In this document: piece after piece, positions 1-7,137 of the stretch | Position numbering within the stretch: the first letter of the stretch is position 1 | Layout: each line of letters opens with the position of its first letter | Assembly (NCBI GenBank): GCA_030740295.1 | Contig: JASLXP010000221.1 | Span: 1-12,667, forward strand | DNA length: 12,667 nucleotides | Direction: 5' to 3' | DNA from: Planctomycetota bacterium | Lineage (GTDB): Bacteria; Planctomycetota; PUPC01; JACPCR01 | Notes under the pieces: model-generated | What the model was told of the DNA's origin: nothing | Databases searched by the model: none | What the model saw: only the letters and a program-made list of their open reading frames with translations | Made by a program: the position numbers and the translations under genes

Positions 1-3000
1 GATTATCTCTTTCTGGGAACGGGTGAGAGTGCTTCCGGGTTGCTTGTGATCGATGCGGCCGATCCGGCCGACTTGCGGGTGGTCGCCCAGGCGCCGCGGA
101 GGGGGCCCTGGATTCTTGATGTGAAGGCGGCCGGCGATCTCGCGTTCTCGTCTGATGCCGGATACGTCAACATTTATGACGTCCGCGACCCGAAGAAGCC
201 AAAAGTGCTGAAGCATCTTCGTTGCGGTGCAAAATACATGTCCGTCGATGCTGAGCGGAAGGTGCTCTACTACCGTACGGGCGACATGAAACTCCTGCAC
301 CAGTTGGATATCAGCGATCCGGCCAACCCAAGGGAACTCACCATCTGGCCGCGAAAGTACAAAGAAGAACGGACCTATTGGGTGGTCCCCCACGAAAAGG
401 TTGCCTACGTCTGGGTCAGCGTGCCGCTCGAGCCGGAAGAGGAAAAGAAGAAAGAGAAGCCGCCAGAGCTCCCATCCGGCGATGTGGAGGAAGAGACTGA
501 CCCGGACTTCTCAATAGATGCGATCGGCGAACGAAAGAGAGCGGATGACAAGAAACTCAAAAAGTTGGCGAAGGAGCGCTCCGCGGCAAGCTCGAAGGAA
601 GGCTTCTACCAGGTGACCCGCATCTACGATATCAGTGGTGGTTGGAATGAGCCGAAACTCGTTCGGGAGATGAAGGCCGGCCAGGTGATCGAAATGGCAA
701 TTGAACAGGGAGGCAGATGGCACGGCATCGGTCGCAGGCCTGATGGCGGCATCGCCGTTTACGATCTCTCCGATGCATCCGATCCGAAGCTCATGGCAAC
801 GCACTCAATGATAGGAGGCGCGTGGAAGATTAAGGACAACTTTCTATACGTGGCTTCCGGCCGGCCGGATGGCAAGCAGGGCGGTCTTTCCATTTTTGAA
901 TTCGACGATTTCAGACAGCCGCCCAGGTTGATCGGAAGGCTGAACACTTTCGACCGCCGCTACATGGAGACTCGCTCCCGGTGGCACTCGCTGCTGGTGC
1001 GAGGGGAAACGGTCTTTGTGCTGGATTACTTTTTCGGCCTGGTGGCCATCGACGTATCCAACAAGGCGCAGCCTGAAATCGTCGGAGGTCTTCACACCGC
1101 GGGCGAAGCGTTCTGCCTCGACGTTTCGGACAGCCGGATCTTCATCGGCGAAAACATGGGCGGCCTCACCATCATGGACAATCGAGTGCCCGAGAAGGCC
1201 CGCATCGTTGGTAACTTTGGTATCGGCGGTGGATGGGGCGTGTTCGCCAGAGGGGATATCGCTTTCTGCGCCAACCTGGCCGGGTTGATGATCGTCGACA
1301 GCAAAGATCCGAAAGATCCCATCGAGCTCAGCTACGCCGGTGACATCTACAACGCGCTCGCGGTGAAGGTCGTTGGCGATTACGCCTATTGCATGGGGAA
1401 CGGCGGCTACGGCGATATCTTCGATGTCTCAAATCTGCGGCGTCCAGTGCGGCTTGGCCGTTTTCGCACGAAGCGCTCATTCCGTTTGGATGTCCGTGGC
1501 GATCATCTTTACGTGGCCGATCATCATGAAGGACTGGTCATCTTCGATATCTCCGACCGCAAACATCCAAAGCGAGTCTCCGTTTTCAGAAATGGCGGCG
1601 GGGCCAGCGATGTGGAGGTGAAAGGCCGCTACGCGTTTGTCAGCGCGGCGCCCGGTCTTCAGATCATTGATGTCTCCGATCCGTATCGCCCGGCGCTCTA
1701 CGCTTCATCCAAAGCGGGGCGCGGCGGAGCGGTCATCGGAGACTTCATCTACTCGACCTCTTACTTCGGGGGCAACAAGCTGAGCGTCACGGACATCTCC
1801 GATCTGAAACGTCCGAGGTTTTTGGAGGGCTTCAATCCCGGCTCTTATTCGTACGCCACTCAATGCAAGGTGCACGGGAAATATCTCTACCTTGCCTCGT
1901 TGCCCTACCTCTCTATCTGCAAAGCGCCCATGTCGAGCGAGGCGCCGAAAGGTGTTGTTGCTGTCAAGTGCGCGACGATGCCCGTGAAGGATGGCGAGAG
2001 CAGAACGGCGACCAGAATTCTTGAAGCAAGCCTGAAGATCGAGCATCCCATCGTGCCCGGATTCTCCAGTCTGGCACGAGCGTCTTTGAGAAATCGTGGA
2101 AAAGAAATGGTCCGACTCACCGGAGTAAAAGTTGCTTCCAGTGACAACCGGGTCCGGATTCAGCCCTTGTCTAAACAGTCGGAGACACAGCTCCCATCAG
2201 GTCAGACTGTCCAGACGGAATTCCGGATCAGTCTTTCAGCACAGACCCGGACGGATGAGAGAGTCCCGCTGCTGGCTGAATGGGTCTGCCAAATCGCAGA
2301 TGAGCAAGAAATCGTTCGCAGGAAATCCTTCATTCGAGCAGAGGGGCTTCTCACTGTTGCGGAGCGGTTCCATCAGTTGGACGTGACCAACCTCGAGCCC
2401 GCGTCCATTAGCTGCGCGGTTACGAACAACACGGATAGGACTCAAGAGTTGAGCGCATTTTTTGAACTCCCAGAGGGATGGCTCGCGCCGGCCGGCGCAA
2501 CCCGGAAGCTCGAACTGAAGGCGAGAGAAACCACAGAGCTGTCTTTTTCCTGCAAGCTGCCAGACAAGAAGGCCAGCCTCGGTGAATTGCAGGCTCGGCT
2601 CCGGATTCAGGCAGGCACAAAGACTCTCTATGAAAAAAGCATGGATGCGGTGGCCGCGAGAAGAATGCGCTGGCGAATCATGGGGCCTTTCTCGTACGAC
2701 GTGACCAGCAGGAAGCGGCCCATCCCCGAGCAGGAAATCCTCTTCAACAAGACCTACCGGTCCGGCAAGCTTACCTGGCGTTCGTATCAATGTGACGAAG
2801 GCGCACCGGTCGACCTCTGCCGGCCTGCGCCGGGTATCAGTTCGGGGAGCGTACTGTTCTTTTACGGCGCGACGTATGTCCGAAGCGACCGTGCCAGGAA
2901 CGTGAAGTTTTCCGTCACCGGCGATCCCGCAATCCTTTCCGGCCCCAAAGAAATCAAAGGCTGGTTGAATGGCCGGCAAGTGATTGGTGAAGAAATCGTT

Positions 3001-3285
3001 CTGCCTCCTGATACCGCGGGTCAGATTACGGATCTTGAAGCGGATGAAACCCAAGACGACGAAGACCTGCTGCTCAAAGAGACCGAAAGCAAAGCGCCGA
3101 AACCCAATGAACTGGAAAAAGGATGGAACTTGCTCCTGATTCGCGTCTGCTGGTTAAACAACTGGCATTTCAAAGGCCACTGGACTCAATCAAAACCGAA
3201 ATGGCCCTTCCGGATTCTCATTAAAGATGACGAAGGGAAACCTGTCAGGAACGTCAGTTTTGATTCGGAGAAGTGGGGCCGATAA
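1..3285 (+). CDS. Secreted LVIVD-repeat beta-propeller protein with C-terminal W-GPF domain (5' end missing)
   Basis: The reading frame is open from base 1, where residues reading DYLFLGTGES already form part of a repeat, so the start and any signal peptide lie upstream. 1094 residues are visible. Thirteen repeats ending in a D-[IVL]-S-D-x-x-x-P type motif begin near bases 52, 178, 307, 628, 763, 898, 1051, 1177, 1297, 1423, 1546, 1669 and 1792. Spacing is about 40-51 residues, as in LVIVD-repeat propellers. The one exception is a charged insertion of about 60 residues at bases 430-600. Bases about 1960-2660 look like immunoglobulin-like beta-sandwich sequence. From base 2671 a W-R-I-M-G-P-F motif opens a C-terminal domain with a WLNGRQV strand and a GWNLLLIRV strand, typical of ligand-binding domains in large exported proteins of Planctomycetes-like bacteria. 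Its role is probably extracellular binding or scaffolding; no catalytic motif was recognised. It ends in TAA, 9 nt from the convergent neighbour's stop. Confidence 0.85.
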   Translation, partial: DYLFLGTGESASGLLVIDAADPADLRVVAQAPRRGPWILDVKAAGDLAFSSDAGYVNIYDVRDPKKPKVLKHLRCGAKYMSVDAERKVLYYRTGDMKLLHQLDISDPANPRELTIWPRKYKEERTYWVVPHEKVAYVWVSVPLEPEEEKKKEKPPELPSGDVEEETDPDFSIDAIGERKRADDKKLKKLAKERSAASSKEGFYQVTRIYDISGGWNEPKLVREMKAGQVIEMAIEQGGRWHGIGRRPDGGIAVYDLSDASDPKLMATHSMIGGAWKIKDNFLYVASGRPDGKQGGLSIFEFDDFRQPPRLIGRLNTFDRRYMETRSRWHSLLVRGETVFVLDYFFGLVAIDVSNKAQPEIVGGLHTAGEAFCLDVSDSRIFIGENMGGLTIMDNRVPEKARIVGNFGIGGGWGVFARGDIAFCANLAGLMIVDSKDPKDPIELSYAGDIYNALAVKVVGDYAYCMGNGGYGDIFDVSNLRRPVRLGRFRTKRSFRLDVRGDHLYVADHHEGLVIFDISDRKHPKRVSVFRNGGGASDVEVKGRYAFVSAAPGLQIIDVSDPYRPALYASSKAGRGGAVIGDFIYSTSYFGGNKLSVTDISDLKRPRFLEGFNPGSYSYATQCKVHGKYLYLASLPYLSICKAPMSSEAPKGVVAVKCATMPVKDGESRTATRILEASLKIEHPIVPGFSSLARASLRNRGKEMVRLTGVKVASSDNRVRIQPLSKQSETQLPSGQTVQTEFRISLSAQTRTDERVPLLAEWVCQIADEQEIVRRKSFIRAEGLLTVAERFHQLDVTNLEPASISCAVTNNTDRTQELSAFFELPEGWLAPAGATRKLELKARETTELSFSCKLPDKKASLGELQARLRIQAGTKTLYEKSMDAVAARRMRWRIMGPFSYDVTSRKRPIPEQEILFNKTYRSGKLTWRSYQCDEGAPVDLCRPAPGISSGSVLFFYGATYVRSDRARNVKFSVTGDPAILSGPKEIKGWLNGRQVIGEEIVLPPDTAGQITDLEADETQDDEDLLLKETESKAPKPNELEKGWNLLLIRVCWLNNWHFKGHWTQSKPKWPFRILIKDDEGKPVRNVSFDSEKWGR
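430..600 (+). other. Charged low-complexity insertion inside the LVIVD propeller
   Basis: The segment encodes a run rich in Glu, Lys, Asp and Arg with Pro and Ser, containing EEEKKKEKPPELP and later KKLKKLAKER. It separates the third and fourth LVIVD repeats, which are 107 residues apart while the others are 40-51 apart. It is probably a disordered or helical loop projecting from the propeller. No sign of a frameshift was seen, because the repeat pattern resumes in the same frame. Confidence 0.6.
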
Positions 3286-3294
3286 ACCGAATCA
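3261..3294. terminator. Inverted repeat across convergent stop codons, possible bidirectional terminator
   Basis: TGATTCGG at 3261-3268 is the exact reverse complement of CCGAATCA at 3287-3294, giving an 8-bp stem with an 18-nt loop. The repeat spans the TAA of the propeller gene and touches the TAG of the beta-helix gene. There is no T-tract on either side, so it is not a canonical intrinsic terminator. Its position in a 9-nt convergent junction is the main support. Confidence 0.3.
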
Positions 3295-6045
3295 CTACTT
3301 CTGGCCGACGGGCGGATTACCCGGCATCACAAGAAACACATCCAGGTCCGGGGCAATGGGGTGGCGTTTGAGTGGAAGAGAAACCGGCATGCCGTCAAAC
3401 GAGGATTCAAAGACCGGCTTCGCCAGCCCGTGAGCCTCCAAATCCAGGACGTGATAGACGGCGAACTGCTGGCCCTTTTTCAGGAAAGAAGACAACTCGA
3501 CCTGGGCCTCGGAATTGCCATCCCAGTTGAGGACGGAAACGTGGGCCCGGCCCGGATCATAAAAGTTAGGGCGGACAATAATCTCGGTACCTGTCGGGCG
3601 GCCACCCTTTCCGGCGTTGGCTTTTCCCTTTGAGTCATAGCCTGAGAGTCTCTTCCAATCCTCGAAATCGCATGCGGCCCCACTGAAATTGAAAGGCTTG
3701 CCCTTCGCCGGCAGGAAATAGGTGTTCCGATCCCAGAGATAGGCGTCCCTGTGCTCGGAAGGGTCTCGCGGTTTGGCGTTCACCAGGGCATGGCGGCCCC
3801 AGAAGATATTTTCCAGGCACTCGACGGACTGCCATCTGCCGATCGCCATGGCCTGCGAACTTCCGAAGAACCGGTTACCCCGCAGCACCAGCTCGGTGTC
3901 GTAACCCCAGCTATGGAAACGCACGCCCCGGACGAAACTCAAGGGGTGATAGCTGATGTTGTTGAAGAAGTACATCCGGTGGGCCGGTCTCCAGGTCTGG
4001 ATGAGCCAGTTGTCGGTCACCTGACCTTTCTTCTTCATTCCGGCTGAGAAAGAAACGTTTCCTTCGATGTAGTAGTTGAAAACTTCCCCGCCCTGGGTGT
4101 AGGCGTGGAAGTTCCAGCCATACCCGTGAAAAACGATGTTATCGATGATGCGTTTCATGCCGTGGTCATTCTGGGTGTAGAAGCCATGGCCGTGTCCTCG
4201 CCCGCCGCCCTGGCTCCAGCCAAAATCATGGATGATGCAACCGTAGATCTCGCTGTCAGGGCTGGAGCTCCAGAAAGCGAAGCCCTGCGCGCCACGATGC
4301 ACATGGAGGTTGATAAAACGTACTCCGGGAGCCATCGAGGTGACGGATGGTTTGGCGCGCCCGGAATTGGCGCGGCCGTCCGGCTCGGTAATCTCGAAGC
4401 CCCAGAACCAGGTGTGCTTGCCCCGAACCATCAGTCCCCCATTCAATACCGCCCTCTCACCGGGAACCTGCCGGACGATGATGGGTTGGCCGGCCGTGCC
4501 TTCCAGGGCCGAAATGAACTCGTAATCCAGATAAGGGCGAAGTTCATCGGGAGGATTGAGGATTCTTGCATCCGACTTATTCTGAAGCGGCTTCTCTTCG
4601 TCCTTCGGTTCGGCGAGTTCCTTTTGGATTTCTTCTTCTGTGGGCTCGACATCCAGGCCCAGGTTATCCACCTTGGGAAGTTCCCTGGCCGTTGCGGTGT
4701 TTCGTGCCAGGTCAATTCTCTCTTTGGCCTGGGTGGTCATCCACGCCGGCGCTTCATATACGCCGCCAGTGAGCCAGACCGTATCTCCGGGCCTGGCGAT
4801 CTCCCTGCCTCTGGGCGGCTGAAGGACCGTCTGGAGGTCCAGGGGATCTGCCCGGGTACCCTGGCTGCCAGGCTTTCCACGGGGCGCCACGAAAAGGTCC
4901 CGCCCCTTGCGGCTTTTCAGCAGCTTTTTAGTTTCCCTTTTCCAGCGCTCTATGACTTGCCTCATCGTCTCGAGCCGTGGCATTCCAGATTCGATGCCTG
5001 AGAGCAAAAGTCCCTGGAATCCGCTGAAAGTATCAACGGCCGCCGCGGGTTCTGAATCCGCTTTCTTCGGAAGAATCTCGATTCGGATCGGTACCCTGGC
5101 AGCTTGGTGGCTCGGCCTGAGAAAAGCCCGGACATAAATGTGGTACCGCTCTTCTTTCCAGGGAAGGAGGGCCCCCAAATCAATACGAGCGGAAGCTTCA
5201 CCAGGTTGCAGCAGGTCCGGGACATTGGAGGCCTCGACCGATCTCCATCCGCCCTTTTCGCCCGTGGGAACAGGGAGGTATCCCTTTCTCATCTCGGCCC
5301 GGTGATATTTGAAATCCAGAACCTCTTGATCATGGATCAGTGGTTTCCCATCCCGGAACGGGACAGTCTTCTTGAGGACCCCGACCACATAATCTCTTGT
5401 TTCGGTGATTGCGCCCTTTTCGTTCCAGAAAGTGAAAGTTCCCTGGGCGTAGTTCTTCTGAAACTGGCCTTCCAGTTTCTTCTGCCCATTGGGATGCCAT
5501 ACGGTGTGCCGGCCATGCCCTTCTCCATCCCGGTAGAAGGTTTCGGATTTCATCTTCCCATCGTCATAACGCGCCACCTGTCGGGTCTCCTTTTCTTTCT
5601 CGGCAAACTCTTCGATTTGGACCTCCAAATCGTCTCCGTCTCCACCTCCGTCCTGAAGGTTAAGATCGACGGCAACCTTGGGAAGAGGAGGGGGCGCCTG
5701 ATATTTGGGCGGCTCGGTGGAGGGGGCAAGCTGTTCCCGAAAATCCCATGGACTGGAGGAACCGGACGCGGGGGAGAAGACTTTCGAAAGATGCCCCAGA
5801 ACATGAATGATGTGAAAGTTACGGCGCACCTGTTCCGGACGGGTCACACCCAGGCGAAAGACCACCGGACCTGCCTCCTTGTCCAGGCAGGTGATTTGCA
5901 TGAAAGGCCCGGCCTCTGTGTGTTTTTTGGGTTGAGTGTCTATTGCCTCCCCAACACTCACACCGCCGCGCAAAGAGAAGAACAGGATGGCGAATGAAAT
6001 AACCATCATTGTTTCCTTCGAGGTAGAGAGAGATGACAAAGTCAT
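3295..6045 (-). CDS. Secreted right-handed parallel beta-helix protein with YwqK/MORN_2-like repeats
   Basis: This is a 916-residue protein in the longest form. The N-terminus has a signal-peptide-like hydrophobic stretch (VISFAILFFSL, residues 15-25). Residues 160-228 hold about three YwqK/MORN_2-like repeats (DDGKMKSETFYRDG, PNGQKKLEGQF, GAITETRDYVVG). A coiled, basic stretch (355-382) leads into the classical start of a beta-helix polysaccharide lyase-like fold: FVAPRGKPGSQGT (385-397) followed by ARPGDTVWLTGGVY (417-430). A charged insertion lies at about 438-492. The helix resumes at GTAGQPIIVRQVPGERAVLNGG, with N- and H-rich turns including GHGHGFYTQN (617-626). The C-terminal 100 residues look like a beta-sandwich. 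The family suggests polysaccharide binding or cleavage outside the cytoplasm; catalytic residues could not be assigned. Start choice: ATG at 6045 gives an n-region containing Lys, whereas tandem in-frame ATGs at 6009 and 6006 lie just after AAGGAAA. Either is possible. Confidence 0.8.
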   Translation of the reverse strand: MTLSSLSTSKETMMVISFAILFFSLRGGVSVGEAIDTQPKKHTEAGPFMQITCLDKEAGPVVFRLGVTRPEQVRRNFHIIHVLGHLSKVFSPASGSSSPWDFREQLAPSTEPPKYQAPPPLPKVAVDLNLQDGGGDGDDLEVQIEEFAEKEKETRQVARYDDGKMKSETFYRDGEGHGRHTVWHPNGQKKLEGQFQKNYAQGTFTFWNEKGAITETRDYVVGVLKKTVPFRDGKPLIHDQEVLDFKYHRAEMRKGYLPVPTGEKGGWRSVEASNVPDLLQPGEASARIDLGALLPWKEERYHIYVRAFLRPSHQAARVPIRIEILPKKADSEPAAAVDTFSGFQGLLLSGIESGMPRLETMRQVIERWKRETKKLLKSRKGRDLFVAPRGKPGSQGTRADPLDLQTVLQPPRGREIARPGDTVWLTGGVYEAPAWMTTQAKERIDLARNTATARELPKVDNLGLDVEPTEEEIQKELAEPKDEEKPLQNKSDARILNPPDELRPYLDYEFISALEGTAGQPIIVRQVPGERAVLNGGLMVRGKHTWFWGFEITEPDGRANSGRAKPSVTSMAPGVRFINLHVHRGAQGFAFWSSSPDSEIYGCIIHDFGWSQGGGRGHGHGFYTQNDHGMKRIIDNIVFHGYGWNFHAYTQGGEVFNYYIEGNVSFSAGMKKKGQVTDNWLIQTWRPAHRMYFFNNISYHPLSFVRGVRFHSWGYDTELVLRGNRFFGSSQAMAIGRWQSVECLENIFWGRHALVNAKPRDPSEHRDAYLWDRNTYFLPAKGKPFNFSGAACDFEDWKRLSGYDSKGKANAGKGGRPTGTEIIVRPNFYDPGRAHVSVLNWDGNSEAQVELSSFLKKGQQFAVYHVLDLEAHGLAKPVFESSFDGMPVSLPLKRHPIAPDLDVFLVMPGNPPVGQK
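6012..6018 (-). promoter_or_regulatory. Ribosome binding site favouring the internal ATG pair of the beta-helix gene
   Basis: On the minus strand AAGGAAA lies directly upstream of two consecutive in-frame ATG codons at 6009 and 6006. Its spacing fits the second ATG best. The upstream ATG at 6045 has only a weak GAGA in the same position. Starting at 6009 or 6006 would give 904 or 903 residues and a signal peptide without a Lys or Arg in its n-region, so the evidence conflicts. Confidence 0.4.
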
Positions 6046-6380
6046 GTTAATCTCAACTTCTCAGAAGAAGGAAAGATGAAGATTAAAGGCAGAACCAAAA
6101 TAGAAGTAAAGACTCCCTTTGATACTTCCGGGCGTTGCGTGTGTATTTTTGTATTTCCAACGGTTGCCATGGCAGTAAAAGGGATTCTGTTCTGAACGTT
6201 TCAGTTCATCTGCTGTACTGCTCTGCCATCCGATTTCATGGTCGCGGCCGAAGGTAGCGGCAGGAAGAGTCCATGCGCGTTGCGCAGAAAACTCTTTGAC
6301 GAAGTCTCTTTCCCCCTCGACGGTGATGCTGAAAATGAAACCGTCCATTAAATCCATGAAGCCAATGAAAGGAAGATCAT
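6046..6380. other. Divergent intergenic region between beta-helix and decarboxylase-family genes
   Basis: This gap of 335 nt separates two divergently transcribed genes. It contains the minus-strand promoter candidate at 6082-6110. It also holds a small plus-strand ORF of 39 codons at 6076-6195 preceded by GAAGGAAAG, and a minus-strand open frame at 6061-6357 (98 codons if begun at the ATG at 6357) that has no ribosome binding site. Neither ORF resembles a family that I recognise. No convincing plus-strand promoter was found for the 6381 gene; a TTGACG at 6296-6301 lacks a good partner hexamer. Confidence 0.5.
6082..6110 (-). promoter_or_regulatory. Candidate sigma70-type promoter for the beta-helix gene
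   Basis: Read on the minus strand, TTTACT (bases 6110-6105) is followed after exactly 17 nt by TTTAAT (6087-6082). These match the -35 and -10 consensus at 4 of 6 and 5 of 6 positions. Transcription would start near 6075, leaving a leader of about 30 nt to the ATG at 6045 or about 66 nt to the ATG at 6009. The area is visibly AT-richer than the flanking genes. Confidence 0.4.
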
Positions 6381-7121
6381 ATGAGCCTGAGCCATGACGA
6401 AGGTTGGAGCATCCCATTTGACCGGCCGTTCTATCCGGCTCTGCCGGCCAACTACCGCAACGTGCGATTTCAATACGTGTTCTTCAGGACGGAGCCCTCG
6501 GCGGGGGAGCATCTTCTGCCCGATCCGCTTGAACCGAGTGATGATGGCCTGTGCTTCGCCTGTGGGCTGGTGGTTCCGTTTTGCAGCAGCTACGGTTCGT
6601 TCCAGGAAGCCTACGTCCAACAGAGCTGTTCTTTTCGCGGGCAAGACGGTTGGTACTGTTCCCACGTCCTTCATGATGGCCCAGCCGGAATCGCCGCCGG
6701 ACGCGAGATTTATGGAACACCCAAAATCTTTGCCGAAATGGAAGTGAAGCAGGTCGACCGTGTGATGACCACCACCGGCCGGATGGGCGGCCTGCCCGTC
6801 ATCACCGTCGCATCCACCGCGGAATCTCCGTGCTCTCCGGAGGAAATGCTCCGGCCTTCGCCGTCATGGCGGCTCAAGATTATCCCCCGGGCAGATGGTC
6901 CAGGTCCGGCCATCAAGCAACTCATCGATGGGTCCCCGGCTGCTCAAGACATCCAGGTCCACACATGCTTCAAGGGCACTGGGACGGTCAGATTTGACGC
7001 CAACCCGCTTTGCGATCTCTCCGCTCTGAAACCCATCGAATTCCTTGATGCATATTACCTGGAGATGAGTTTTTCTGAGGGATTTGCAGAAATTGCATAC
7101 GACTATCTAACGACTCAATGA
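6381..7121 (+). CDS. Acetoacetate decarboxylase-family protein
   Basis: The product has 246 residues, matching the usual length of about 245 in this family. The protein aligns almost without gaps to clostridial acetoacetate decarboxylase as I remember it. GREIYGTPKIF (107-117) places Lys115 at the Schiff-base lysine, and Glu76 in SFQEAYV falls on the catalytic glutamate. RPSPSWRLKIIPRADG and the C-terminal AYDYL match family blocks. The second lysine of the family's PKK motif, which adjoins the Schiff-base lysine, is replaced by Ile116. The equivalent of Arg29 is uncertain. Family members decarboxylate acetoacetate or act as aldolase-dehydratases on 2-oxo acids; the actual substrate here is unknown. 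There is no signal peptide, so it is probably cytoplasmic. The start is supported by AAAGGAAG just upstream. The gene lies 16 nt before the enolase-superfamily gene, so the two are very likely co-transcribed. Confidence 0.88.
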   Translation: MSLSHDEGWSIPFDRPFYPALPANYRNVRFQYVFFRTEPSAGEHLLPDPLEPSDDGLCFACGLVVPFCSSYGSFQEAYVQQSCSFRGQDGWYCSHVLHDGPAGIAAGREIYGTPKIFAEMEVKQVDRVMTTTGRMGGLPVITVASTAESPCSPEEMLRPSPSWRLKIIPRADGPGPAIKQLIDGSPAAQDIQVHTCFKGTGTVRFDANPLCDLSALKPIEFLDAYYLEMSFSEGFAEIAYDYLTTQ

Positions 7122-7137
7122 AGAGGAGAATACATCG

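Noticed and set aside
2236..3054. Long minus-strand open frame (272 codons) inside the propeller gene
   Set aside because: It is antisense to a well-supported coding region with regular repeats and conserved domain motifs, and its translation has no recognisable domain.
5355..5570. YwqK-like repeats as evidence for a toxin-antitoxin or immunity system
   Set aside because: The repeats are an internal part of an exported beta-helix protein and no toxin gene lies next to it, so a defence role is not supported.
4105..5997. Two plus-strand open frames of nearly 300 codons each, antisense to the beta-helix gene
   Set aside because: They mirror the GC-rich codon structure of the real gene, lack ribosome binding sites and show no family motifs, whereas the minus strand has a signal peptide and a classical beta-helix opening.
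6076..6195. 39-codon plus-strand ORF with GAAGGAAAG upstream
   Set aside because: The length and purine-rich leader can arise by chance. It overlaps the minus-strand promoter candidate and has no recognisable family. It is listed only in the intergenic entry.
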